Positions 1 to 8,961 of a stretch of 64,000 nt of DNA are shown one piece after another. This stretch comes from Puniceicoccaceae bacterium. GTDB lineage: Bacteria > Verrucomicrobiota > Verrucomicrobiia > Opitutales > JAFGAQ01. How positions within the stretch are numbered: position 1 is the first letter of the stretch; every line of letters begins with the position of its first letter. The notes under the pieces were generated by a model, which worked only from the letters and a program-made list of their open reading frames with translations, searched no databases and was not told where the DNA came from. The position numbers and the translations under genes are program-made. The stretch spans positions 310,001-374,000 of the forward strand of contig JANQOQ010000014.1 in assembly GCA_028285755.1 (NCBI GenBank), in the 5' to 3' direction.

Positions 1-474
1 GGTTACCAGCATCCGATTATCCGGCATAAAGTCGATTGACCACAAAATACCATCAGCCTCACCGATTTTCTCTAACTTATAATCATGTTTTTCGGTCTTG
101 AATATACCGCCCTGAGGTTTCAATTTTTCCGCGGTTTTTTCAGTTAAAATTTGTTGCCTGCGTTCCTTGATGTAAATAACCAGAGAGCGGATTTGATTAT
201 CACTCAATGTGCTACCGTATGCCACCATGCCCAATTCAGGAAACCCGTTTTTTATGGACATCGTAAGCGCTTCATCACTACTGCCATGTTTCCATTCATC
301 ATCGAGCAACGATAGGCCGAGGCCGCCTTCCAAGTCTTTGCCGTGGCAGGCAGCACAAAGTTGTTGATAGAGTTCATTCACTTCGCCTGTACCGATTCGG
401 TTTTGGGCATTCAGGTAACTTAAGCTGCAAATACTTAAGCAGAAAAGTAGGGTGGTAAAAAGTTTAGAATTCAT
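1..474 (-). CDS. Cytochrome c / PQQ-dependent sugar dehydrogenase, N-terminal part (cut by window edge)
   Basis: The reading frame is open for 158 codons from an ATG at 474 to the window edge, so only the N-terminus is present. A Sec signal peptide (residues 1 to about 23, ending LNAQ) is followed by a small class I cytochrome c domain: heme-binding motif CAACH at residues 40-44 and a likely axial methionine at Met83 (PELGM). From about residue 117 the sequence changes to one resembling the start of a glucose/sorbosone dehydrogenase propeller (ILWSIDFMPDNRMLVT). The likely role is periplasmic oxidation of sugars or aldoses with PQQ, passing electrons to the attached heme. The enzymatic half lies outside the window, so the substrate and PQQ-binding residues cannot be judged. 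It is divergent from the DUF983 gene, 122 bp away. Confidence 0.75.
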   Translation of the reverse strand, partial: MNSKLFTTLLFCLSICSLSYLNAQNRIGTGEVNELYQQLCAACHGKDLEGGLGLSLLDDEWKHGSSDEALTMSIKNGFPELGMVAYGSTLSDNQIRSLVIYIKERRQQILTEKTAEKLKPQGGIFKTEKHDYKLEKIGEADGILWSIDFMPDNRMLVT

Positions 475-596
475 AAGTATGGATAAAGAGTAGGCAGCCA
501 TCATCAGATTTTATGCAGTTAGTTGCAAGCACTGAGACGTTAATAATAGTCGTAAGATTCATTGAATACTTCAATTAAATTAACTTATATAATTGT

Positions 597-971
597 ATGC
601 TGAATGCCGATATGCCTGAAAATTGTCTGAGAGGTCACTGCCCTAAATGTGGCCGGGGTAAAATTGCGCGGAGTTACTTTAGAATCCGTGAAGCCTGTGA
701 GGTATGTCATTTTCAGTTTCTTCGAGGTGAAGGTTTTTTCCTGGGGGCAATGGTTGTGAGTTATGGCATATTTGTGTTTGGGGTGCTGCCGGTATTGATA
801 GCGCTCTGGATATTGGATGTTTTGAGTGGCAATGCTGCGCTAATCCTCGGTGTTGCCGGAAGCATTGTGTTCCCGGTCATACTCTACCCATTGAGCTGGT
901 ATCTCTGGCTCTATCTGTTTTTTACATTCATCCCCAGCCAGATGGATACGGATGATGAATTGAAGGCATAA
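597..971 (+). CDS. DUF983 family zinc-ribbon membrane protein
   Basis: A 124-residue protein. The N-terminus (residues 11-45) carries a four-cysteine ribbon built from HCPKCGRGK and CEVCHF, typical of DUF983. Two long hydrophobic segments follow (about residues 46-75 and 79-110), then a short charged tail. The family is found in many bacteria and has no established biochemical role; some members sit near cytochrome oxidase genes, but nothing here shows that. The ATG at 597 has no clear ribosome-binding site; an in-frame ATG at 612 would remove five residues and leave the ribbon intact. The gene is divergent from the cytochrome/PQQ gene and ends at a hairpin shared with eno. Confidence 0.75.
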   Translation: MLNADMPENCLRGHCPKCGRGKIARSYFRIREACEVCHFQFLRGEGFFLGAMVVSYGIFVFGVLPVLIALWILDVLSGNAALILGVAGSIVFPVILYPLSWYLWLYLFFTFIPSQMDTDDELKA

Positions 972-1003
972 AAAAGGCGATGACTGAGTGCCATCGCCTT
1001 TTC
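971..1003. terminator. Bidirectional intrinsic terminator between DUF983 gene and eno
   Basis: An 11-bp stem (AAAAGGCGATG paired with CATCGCCTTTT) closes a loop of about nine bases and has an A-tract on one side and a T-tract on the other. It lies just after the DUF983 stop codon and 26 bp beyond the eno stop codon, so it can end both convergent transcripts. Confidence 0.85.
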
Positions 1004-1028
1004 GCTAAATTTAAGTGTTATCGGTGGT

Positions 1029-2369
<1,341 letters not shown>

Positions 2370-2454
2370 TTATTGTGGGCTAAAAGATAGTTTCCGGTTT
2401 GCCAATCAATAAAGTTCAAAGTAATGCGTTTAATCTTATAGATTCCTCAAAATT

Positions 2455-3675
2455 ATGCGTTCAAATCGAATATTGTGGTTATTGTTAAGTTTCATGGGAA
2501 TAGTTATAGCTGCGGTTTGGCTATTGAATCGCAGTGACGAAGTCCAGCCGGATGAGGCTACTGCCACAATCGAAGATGCAAGTATTACCAAGGATGATAG
2601 CGATCTTAAGAATCGTTTAAGTGAAGATTTTTTACCCACTCAAGAGGCAATTCCGGATGTTCCTGAAATTGCAGTAGGCAATGAATTTGAGCAAACACTG
2701 CAGCTCTTGGCTTCGATTCCAGAAGTACTTGGTGGGTTGGAGACGAGCGATTCTATCCAACAGTATTTACAGGGTATCCTGGAGTTATGGGGAGGCTCGG
2801 TAAATAAAGCTGAGATTGCACGTGCCCTGCAATCCTGGCTGGGGGAGGGGATTAATTTTGACACGAATATCCTGTTTCGCCCCGGGCCTGAAGGGGGGTT
2901 GAGATCCTGGTCGAGCGGCCGGATCTTTGCGATGGATGCACTCGCCCGTCTGGATCCTGCGCTTGCCCAGGAATTTGGATGGTCATTGCTTGAGCAGGAT
3001 GCTTCGCCGGAGGAATGGATCATGGCCATGAAGACGACCGCCCAGTTTGGCGGGGATGAAGCACTGGCTGATAGTCGTTGGATGGATCGTTTGCAACAGC
3101 TTTACAACCAGGGAGTTAGAGGAGATCAGGTTGATCACGCATACCTTTATGGTCTCGATCTGTTGGTATATATGGACTCCGGGGATAGCTTTGAAAGACT
3201 TGCAGATATGAGCCGCCGCGCAGATATCCGGGGGCTTGCACATGGCACTCGCCTTGCAATGGCCCGCATGGTGCAAAACGCTTCAGCTGAGTATTTGCAG
3301 CTGATTATAGACTCTCCGCAGACACTTGATCATGATCCCGAATTCCGTGCGTTCTTGTTTTCAAATGCAGATATGCTTGAAAATCAAACGCGCCAGCAAA
3401 TTGAGAGCTACCTTGACAGCACTACCAGTGCAGATGAGTTCGTGCGTTTTACCCAGAATTTCCCTAATTTTAATCGTAGCTTTTCATACAACTTGCTGAC
3501 CGAGTCCACGGCTGCCTCGATGCGAAAAGCGGCCTATGCGGATCGTGAGGCACTGCAAATGGTGGAGGGTTGGCTAAGGTCAAATCGGTATCCCTCACAA
3601 AGGGAAAATCTGGAAGCATTGCGTGATCGGCTTGCCAGATTTGTTGAATCTGCCAGTAAGGGCGGGCATTATTAA
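2455..3675 (+). CDS. Membrane-anchored protein of unknown function
   Basis: A 406-residue protein that I do not recognise. An N-terminal hydrophobic helix (about residues 6-24, LWLLLSFMGIVIAAVWLL) follows a short basic start (MRSNR), so it is either a single-pass anchor or an uncleaved signal with the bulk of the protein in the periplasm. An acidic linker (residues 28-55) leads into a region from about residue 75 to the end that looks almost entirely helical, with repeating short helices rich in Leu, Ala, Met and Trp, reminiscent of an alpha-solenoid. No catalytic motif, cysteine pair or nucleotide-binding loop is visible. The gene stands alone between divergent eno and the protease gene, 134 bp before the chosen protease start. 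Confidence 0.6.
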   Translation: MRSNRILWLLLSFMGIVIAAVWLLNRSDEVQPDEATATIEDASITKDDSDLKNRLSEDFLPTQEAIPDVPEIAVGNEFEQTLQLLASIPEVLGGLETSDSIQQYLQGILELWGGSVNKAEIARALQSWLGEGINFDTNILFRPGPEGGLRSWSSGRIFAMDALARLDPALAQEFGWSLLEQDASPEEWIMAMKTTAQFGGDEALADSRWMDRLQQLYNQGVRGDQVDHAYLYGLDLLVYMDSGDSFERLADMSRRADIRGLAHGTRLAMARMVQNASAEYLQLIIDSPQTLDHDPEFRAFLFSNADMLENQTRQQIESYLDSTTSADEFVRFTQNFPNFNRSFSYNLLTESTAASMRKAAYADREALQMVEGWLRSNRYPSQRENLEALRDRLARFVESASKGGHY

Positions 3676-3809
3676 TACGTGTAATGAACAAAAGAGTGGG
3701 TCGTAGCCTCTAAGGTAGTATAGATTTTAGTCGTTGAACTTATTCACATTTTAATCATTCTTCCATCATCCGCATGCATTGTTATCTTTTTAGGAGAGTC
3801 GTTAAACAA

Positions 3810-5666
3810 ATGCGGGCATTGCTGCCCGTGTGCGCTTTAGCTGTCTTTAATGCTAAGGCTGTGCTCCCCTATCCGGTGTCAGAAAATGCAATTGAGCAAT
3901 ATCCGTATAGCACGGTGGGTATGCTGTCTGCGGGTTCATTTACGGGGAGTGGCACAGCGGTGGCCTCGCGCGTGGTAATAAGTGCAGCCCACGTGTTTTA
4001 TGATGATTCGGAGGGCGCTTTGATTGATGCACCCTTTGAATGGTATCGCGGTTTTGATAGTCGGCAATCTACCAATGTAGAAGCTGCAACTGCGCGTGCC
4101 TGGACGGTCTATGATGACTATGCGAGTGCGGTTGAGGATTTTGGCTCTGCTTCCGCGCAGGCCTTTAACCGAGATATCATTGTACTCCAGTTTCTAAATG
4201 ATATTGCAGGTGTTGTGACTGCAAGCTGGGTGATCAATGCACTGCAGAATGATGATTTTCGCATGTATATCGGGTATCCATCTGGTTTATATGCAGGCTT
4301 TGATGCTCGAGCAGGGCAGATGCATGCGAGTGCCGGGGGTGAGCTTATATACTCTGACTTCAGCCGCTTCAGCAATGCTTCAGGGCTAACCCGTTTTTAC
4401 AATACCGGTGAGTTAACGACTGCTTCCGGCAACAGCGGGGGGCCACTGTTTGCATACAATAATGGAAACTGGGCAGTGAGTGGAGTTGTAGTATCGAGCG
4501 AGGCATTTGGTGGGACATCCGGAGTGGCCATGATCGATAACTCGGTGGATCTGATGATCAGCCAGGCCATTTCCCAGACCAATTCAAATACGGTAGAGCC
4601 ATCAAATATTGTTGATACGAATGCGGATAGTCAGGGCGCCACCGAATTGATTCTCAATCAGGCAAGAATGTCTACGATTGCTCCAAACGGAGATGTGGAT
4701 ACGCACAAATTTACGATTTCTGAAGAGGGCATTTATACAATAGAATCCCTGGGTACTTTGGATGTTGCCGGTTCATTGTTGAGTTCCAATGGTCAGCTTA
4801 TCGCAAGTAATGATGACTCCCAGGGCTCCACAAATTATAAAATAGAGTCTTTCCTGTTACCAGGAGAGTACTACATACGAACGACCCCTTTCTCAGCAGT
4901 GGATGTGGGTGCTTATGGAGTTTTAGTCAGTCAGCAGGAGAACACTACTGTTTATGACGATGCTGGTGTTTCAGCCGATGAGGTTGTGAATTTACCCTTA
5001 AATTCTCAAGGGCTTTACCGCCTGGAGAGTATAGGCAAGACCGATGCGTATCAAATCCAGGTGAATGAAGCGGGTCGATACATGATCACTACTCAGGGCA
5101 CACTAGATATATTTGCTTTTCTCTTTGTATCCGTACCGGGTGCGACTCCCGCTTATGATGAGTCGGAAATCCAGGAGATGATCATTACCAGTGATAATGG
5201 TCCTGCGACCGAGGGTAACGCGTTGATGGATGTATATCTGCAGCCGGGCCAATACACACTGGCCATTATGCCCAGATCTGCTCTTGAAATGGGCGATTAT
5301 CGCCTCGTCACCCAATTTTATGCGGATTTACAGCAATCCACTGAAGCCGATGATACGGATGACTCGCTTGCTGCTGCAAACGTATTGTTTGCGGGTGACT
5401 ACAGCTTCGACTTCAGTGGGGATGGTGATCTGGATAGTTTCTACTTCGATATAGAGCAAACGGCCAATGTCTCCGTTACAATAAGTGCTGGCTCCGGATT
5501 TCTGGTGAAGCTTTATAACGCAAATCTTGACCGATTGTTGAGTGAAGATGCCGCCGTAGGAAATGCGGCGTCTACTTATTCGACGAATTGGCTCCTCGAG
5601 CCCGGACGCTATTATTTGAGTTTGATGGGAACGGCTGCGGAAAGCTACCAACTCTCCATCCAATAA
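3810..5666 (+). CDS. Secreted trypsin-like serine protease with C-terminal PPC-type domains
   Basis: The start at 3810 is preferred to the upstream ATG at 3774 because it gives a clean Sec signal (MRALLPVCALAVFNAKA) and has an AGGAG-like site at 3792. The mature N-terminal 230 residues form a chymotrypsin-fold S1 domain with a full triad: His61 in VISAAHVF, Asp122 in FNRDIIVL and Ser209 in ASGNSGGPLF. The rest, from about residue 275, is three beta-rich modules of roughly 100 residues, each with a pattern like VDTHKFTISEEGIYTIES followed by a LPGEYYIR or LEPGRYYLS strand; this matches bacterial pre-peptidase C-terminal domains. Such modules usually accompany secreted proteases and may be trimmed after export. 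The substrate is unknown. It faces leuB across a terminator. Confidence 0.85.
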   Translation: MRALLPVCALAVFNAKAVLPYPVSENAIEQYPYSTVGMLSAGSFTGSGTAVASRVVISAAHVFYDDSEGALIDAPFEWYRGFDSRQSTNVEAATARAWTVYDDYASAVEDFGSASAQAFNRDIIVLQFLNDIAGVVTASWVINALQNDDFRMYIGYPSGLYAGFDARAGQMHASAGGELIYSDFSRFSNASGLTRFYNTGELTTASGNSGGPLFAYNNGNWAVSGVVVSSEAFGGTSGVAMIDNSVDLMISQAISQTNSNTVEPSNIVDTNADSQGATELILNQARMSTIAPNGDVDTHKFTISEEGIYTIESLGTLDVAGSLLSSNGQLIASNDDSQGSTNYKIESFLLPGEYYIRTTPFSAVDVGAYGVLVSQQENTTVYDDAGVSADEVVNLPLNSQGLYRLESIGKTDAYQIQVNEAGRYMITTQGTLDIFAFLFVSVPGATPAYDESEIQEMIITSDNGPATEGNALMDVYLQPGQYTLAIMPRSALEMGDYRLVTQFYADLQQSTEADDTDDSLAAANVLFAGDYSFDFSGDGDLDSFYFDIEQTANVSVTISAGSGFLVKLYNANLDRLLSEDAAVGNAASTYSTNWLLEPGRYYLSLMGTAAESYQLSIQ

Positions 5667-5695
5667 AAAAAGACCAACTCGGGTGAGTTGGCCTT
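5665..5695 (-). terminator. Intrinsic terminator of the metY-leuB transcript
   Basis: Stem CCAACTC (5674-5680) pairs with GAGTTGG (5685-5691) around a GGGT loop, and the stem can extend past one mismatch. Read on the minus strand it is followed directly by a run of seven T. It lies about 25 bp after the leuB stop codon and overlaps the end of the convergent protease gene region. Confidence 0.75.
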
Positions 5696-5720
5696 CAACA
5701 AAATCTAAGCTCGATATTAC

Positions 5721-6785
5721 TTAGGATACGCGATCCGCGATGAGATCCCCCACTTCTGAAGTGGAATAACCCATCTTGCCTGCCCCGAGCCCTTTGAGCT
5801 TATTGGCAGTCACATCCATGACTGCGGCTTCAATGTCCTTTGCAGCCTCAGTTTCGCCCAGGATGTCCAGCATCATCTGTGCGGAGCAAACCGCAGCGAG
5901 CGGATTGATCACGCCCTGGCCTGTATATTTGGGAGCACTTCCCCCAATCGGTTCAAACATGGAAACTCCTTCGGGATTAATGTTACCGCCGGCGGCGATT
6001 CCCATACCCCCTTGAGTAACGGCACCCAGGTCGGTTATAATATCACCAAACATATTGCCGGTCACAATTACATCAAACCACTCCGGGTTTTTGACCATCC
6101 ACATACAGGTCGCATCCACATGGTAATAGTCTCTGCGAATCTCCGGGTATTCCGCTTCTCCCATCTCGTGGAATGCACGCTCCCAGAGGTCGTAAAGATA
6201 AGTCATTACGTTGGTTTTACCGCAGAGTGCGAGTGTATTTCGCTTATTACGTTTGCGGGTGTATTCAAATGCATACTTGAGTGCGCGATCTACCTGATGA
6301 CGGGTATAAACCCCGGTCTGGACAGCGGCCTCATGGGGAGTGCCTTTCATGGTGACTCCGCCTGCACCTGCATATACGTCGCCGGTATTTTCACGCACCA
6401 CTACATAATCAATATGCTCAGGGCCCTTGTCCTTGAGTGGCGTTTCCACTCCCGGGAACAGTTTCACCGGACGCAGATTGATGTATTGATCCAACTCAAA
6501 GCGGGTGCGCAGCAAAATCCCTTTCTCCAGAATACCCGGCTTTACATCCGGATGGCCAATGGCCCCCAGCAGAATCGCATCAAACTGGCGAAACTCCTCG
6601 AGCACGGAATCCGGTAGGATTTCACCGGTTTCAAGATAACGGTCTCCACCAATGTCATAGTCCTGCAGCTCTACCGAAAAGTTATATTTCGATGCCACCG
6701 TGTTGAGTACTTTCACGGCTTCTACAGTTACTTCGGGTCCAGTACCATCCCCCGGTACCGTCGCAATTTTATAGTGTTTGCTCAT
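5721..6785 (-). CDS. leuB: 3-isopropylmalate dehydrogenase
   Basis: NAD-dependent oxidative decarboxylation of 3-isopropylmalate in leucine synthesis. The 354 residues cover the whole beta-decarboxylating dehydrogenase fold: N-terminal [10 protein letters not shown], substrate-arginine region [29 protein letters not shown], the lysine of [10 protein letters not shown], the metal-binding aspartates in [15 protein letters not shown], and the NAD-binding [16 protein letters not shown]. The sequence is of the shorter LeuB type and lacks the loops of isocitrate dehydrogenase; tartrate dehydrogenase is a less likely alternative. It starts 9 bp after metY on the same strand, so the two are probably cotranscribed, which pairs leucine and sulfur-amino-acid synthesis. 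leuA, leuC and leuD are not in the window. Confidence 0.88.
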   Translation of the reverse strand: MSKHYKIATVPGDGTGPEVTVEAVKVLNTVASKYNFSVELQDYDIGGDRYLETGEILPDSVLEEFRQFDAILLGAIGHPDVKPGILEKGILLRTRFELDQYINLRPVKLFPGVETPLKDKGPEHIDYVVVRENTGDVYAGAGGVTMKGTPHEAAVQTGVYTRHQVDRALKYAFEYTRKRNKRNTLALCGKTNVMTYLYDLWERAFHEMGEAEYPEIRRDYYHVDATCMWMVKNPEWFDVIVTGNMFGDIITDLGAVTQGGMGIAAGGNINPEGVSMFEPIGGSAPKYTGQGVINPLAAVCSAQMMLDILGETEAAKDIEAAVMDVTANKLKGLGAGKMGYSTSEVGDLIADRVS

Positions 6786-6794
6786 GCTTAATTT

Positions 6795-8102
6795 TTAAAC
6801 TTTTTCCAGTGCGGATTCGATATCCAGGATGATATCATCAATATCCTCAATCCCAACGGAAAGCCTTACAAAATCCTCAGTCACACCGGATGCAACTTGC
6901 TCCTCAGGAGTGAGTTGGGAGTGAGTCGTGGTTGCCGGGTGGATTGCCAGGGATTTTGCATCGCCGATATTTGCCAGGTGGCTGTGCAGCTCGAGCCCTT
7001 CAATAAAGGTCTTTCCGGCTTCGACTCCACCCTTGATACCAAAGCCCACCAGCGCACCGAATCCGTAGGACAGATACTTGCGTGCGTCCTGATGGTAAGG
7101 GCTTAGGGGAAGGCCGGGATAGTTGGTCCACGCAACCTTTGCGTGATCATTCAAATAGTTTGCCACTTTCATCGCGTTTTCACAATGACGCAGCATGCGC
7201 AGGTGCAGCGTTTCGATGCCCTGAAGTTTTAACCACGAGTTCATGGGTGAAGGCGCAGCGCCGATATCCCGCATCAATTGCAGTCGCATTTTCAGGATAT
7301 AGGCAAGGTTTGCACCCCCCGCAGGAGGGAATGATTGAAAAGCGTCCCAGTGCACGAGGCCGTGGTAGCTTTCATCGGGTTCGGTAAATCCGGGGAACTT
7401 GCCGTTGCCCCAGTTGAAGTTACCGCCATCCACGACAACCCCACCGATAGAAGTGCCATGACCGCCCAAGTACTTAGTCGTGCTGTAAACGACGACATTT
7501 GCACCCCATTCGATCGGGCGGTGCAGGTAGGGAGTAAGTGCCGTATTATCGATAATGACCGGGATGCCTGCTTCCTGGGCAATCGGTACTATCTTATCAT
7601 AAGGGAAGATATTTAAACGTGGATTTCCCAGGCTCTCACCATAGATGAGCTTCGTATTTTCCTTGATCGCGTTTTTATATTCATCGGGATTATCCGCATC
7701 CACAAAGCTGACTTCGATACCCAGTTTTGGCAGTGTGTAGTGGAAAAGATTATAGGTGCCCCCATAGAGCTGATTGACGGATATCATGTGATCGCCTGCA
7801 CCACAGATATTCAAAATAGCATCGGTAATAGCAGCCTGCCCGCTGGAGTGGGCCAGTGCAGCGACTCCGCCATCCATAGAAGCGATTCTACCCTCGAGCA
7901 CATCATTGGTAGGATTATTCAGGCGTGTGTAAATATGCCCCAGCTCTTTGAGCGAAAATAAATTGGCAGCATGATCTGTATCCCGGAACACATAACTGGT
8001 CGTTTGGTGGATAGGCACCGCTCGGGAGCCGGTTTGCGGGTCTGGGGCTTGTGCTGCGTGTACTGCCTTGGTTCCGAGGCCTTTAAATTTAGGATCGAGC
8101 AT
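6795..8102 (-). CDS. metY: O-acetylhomoserine aminocarboxypropyltransferase (sulfhydrylase)
   Basis: A PLP enzyme of the Cys/Met metabolism fold-type I family, making homocysteine from O-acetylhomoserine and sulfide. The 435-residue length and the sequence TTSYVFRDTDHAANLF near the N-terminus are characteristic of the MetY/Met17 branch, which is longer than cystathionine gamma-synthase. The Schiff-base lysine is in VVYSTTKYLGGHG, with the PLP-contacting IIDNTALTPYL just before it; SLAIHPATTTHSQLT and VRLSVGIED lie near the C-terminus. The gene lies 63 bp downstream of tRNA-Ser on the same strand and 9 bp upstream of leuB. Together with metK and ahcY at 11.9-14.5 kb it covers part of the methionine/SAM cycle. 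Confidence 0.9.
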   Translation of the reverse strand: MLDPKFKGLGTKAVHAAQAPDPQTGSRAVPIHQTTSYVFRDTDHAANLFSLKELGHIYTRLNNPTNDVLEGRIASMDGGVAALAHSSGQAAITDAILNICGAGDHMISVNQLYGGTYNLFHYTLPKLGIEVSFVDADNPDEYKNAIKENTKLIYGESLGNPRLNIFPYDKIVPIAQEAGIPVIIDNTALTPYLHRPIEWGANVVVYSTTKYLGGHGTSIGGVVVDGGNFNWGNGKFPGFTEPDESYHGLVHWDAFQSFPPAGGANLAYILKMRLQLMRDIGAAPSPMNSWLKLQGIETLHLRMLRHCENAMKVANYLNDHAKVAWTNYPGLPLSPYHQDARKYLSYGFGALVGFGIKGGVEAGKTFIEGLELHSHLANIGDAKSLAIHPATTTHSQLTPEEQVASGVTEDFVRLSVGIEDIDDIILDIESALEKV

Positions 8103-8165
8103 AGTATCGTAGATTAGGTTATGATTAGGCTTGGCCGGTAACTCGGTTGCCAGCCAGTTTAACTA

Positions 8166-8255
8166 TGGCGGATGGGGAGGGATTCGAACCCCCGGAACCC
8201 TCTCAGGCTCAATGGTTTTCAAGACCACCGCAATCGTCCACTCTGCCACCCATCC
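8166..8255 (-). tRNA. tRNA-Ser (anticodon UGA)
   Basis: A class II tRNA with a long variable arm. The seven-base acceptor strands GGATGGG (5' end at 8255) and CCCATCC pair fully, the discriminator is G, and CCA is encoded at 8166-8168. The anticodon loop reads CTTGAAA, giving UGA, and the T-loop is GGTTCGAATCC. It lies upstream of metY on the same strand. Confidence 0.95.
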
Positions 8256-8339
8256 GTAGGGAGTCAAAAACTGATAATCCTGCAACTTTACAGTTTCATG
8301 TCAAGCCCTTCAATCGCCTACACCCTACCATTTACGAAT

Positions 8340-8360
8340 TGTGAATAACTTTGTGAATAA
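8340..8360. promoter_or_regulatory. Pair of DnaA-box-like nonamers
   Basis: Two identical nonamers TGTGAATAA (8340-8348 and 8352-8360), whose complement TTATTCACA fits the DnaA-box consensus TTATNCACA, lie 12 bp start to start in the same orientation, followed by an AT-rich stretch to about 8440. They sit in the gap between tRNA-Ser and hslR. What they do is unknown; the pair could be a DnaA binding site that regulates hslR, a titration site, or chance. Confidence 0.4.
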
Positions 8361-8374
8361 GTGGATTTCTAGGC

Positions 8375-8403
8375 TTGCATTCTTACAGATTATTTTCTAC
8401 ATT
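8375..8403 (+). promoter_or_regulatory. Possible sigma-70 type promoter upstream of hslR
   Basis: TTGCAT (8375-8380) and TACATT (8398-8403) are separated by exactly 17 bp, just downstream of the DnaA-box pair and 100 bp before the hslR start. The match to the consensus is only moderate (TTG conserved in the -35 box, four of six bases in the -10 box), so this is a candidate only. Confidence 0.3.
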
Positions 8404-8502
8404 TGCATGCGTTGAAACAAACAAATCTGCATATTAAATCCTCAGCTCGTTGGGAGTATGGGGATTTTTGTTTTTTTAAACCAAGGGATTTTTGATTACT
8501 CT

Positions 8503-8883
8503 ATGGAATTAAAACAGAAGATGCGCATCGATAAGTTTTTGTGGCATGTTCGACTTTACAAAACCCGTAGCTTAGCTACACGCGCCTGTCAGGCGGGAGA
8601 CGTCCGGATATCCGGTAAACAAATAAAACCTTCGCGGGAGCTGCATATTGACAGCGATTTTCAGATTTTTTGTGAGGGGGGTGCACGCTCCTTCGTTATT
8701 AAAAATACTGCCCCCCGCAGACTTTCGGCCAGTGAGGTAAAGCAGTATATCTGCGAAACCACGACCGAAGAGGAAAAGCGCAAGATCGAGTCCAGCCAAA
8801 AAAGCGTTCAATACTCGCGGGATTTAGGCTTCGGGAAATTGAAAAAACGCGACATCCGTTTAATCGAGCACTGGATGTCCTAA
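8503..8883 (+). CDS. hslR: S4-domain RNA-binding protein, Hsp15 family
   Basis: A 126-residue protein with an N-terminal S4 domain: MRIDKFLWHVRLYKTRSLAT, then ACQAGDVRISGKQIKPSREL. The Hsp15 family binds free 50S subunits carrying a stalled nascent chain with tRNA and helps recycle them; here that role is taken from the family. The C-terminal half (about residues 85-126) is basic and charged, as usual. The ATG at 8503 is chosen over the one at 8458 because the extra 15 residues (GIFVFLNQGIFDYS) are hydrophobic and unlike the family; an ATG at 8521 is another option. It is the first gene after the DnaA-box pair and lies 78 bp before the sugar-transferase gene on the same strand. Confidence 0.82.
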   Translation: MELKQKMRIDKFLWHVRLYKTRSLATRACQAGDVRISGKQIKPSRELHIDSDFQIFCEGGARSFVIKNTAPRRLSASEVKQYICETTTEEEKRKIESSQKSVQYSRDLGFGKLKKRDIRLIEHWMS

Positions 8884-8961
8884 AGCTTGCTTAAACGAAA
8901 GCTTGAGGATTGACTTATCTTTCGATCTTTTAGACCGAATTTTAAGTAAGTTCCTAATACG

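Noticed and set aside
3740-3748. Single DnaA-box-like TTATTCACA before the protease gene
   Set aside because: One or two such sites are expected by chance in 64 kb.
8882-8905. Two AAGCTT hexamers after hslR as a terminator stem
   Set aside because: The hexamer is self-complementary, the stem is only six pairs, and no T-run follows.
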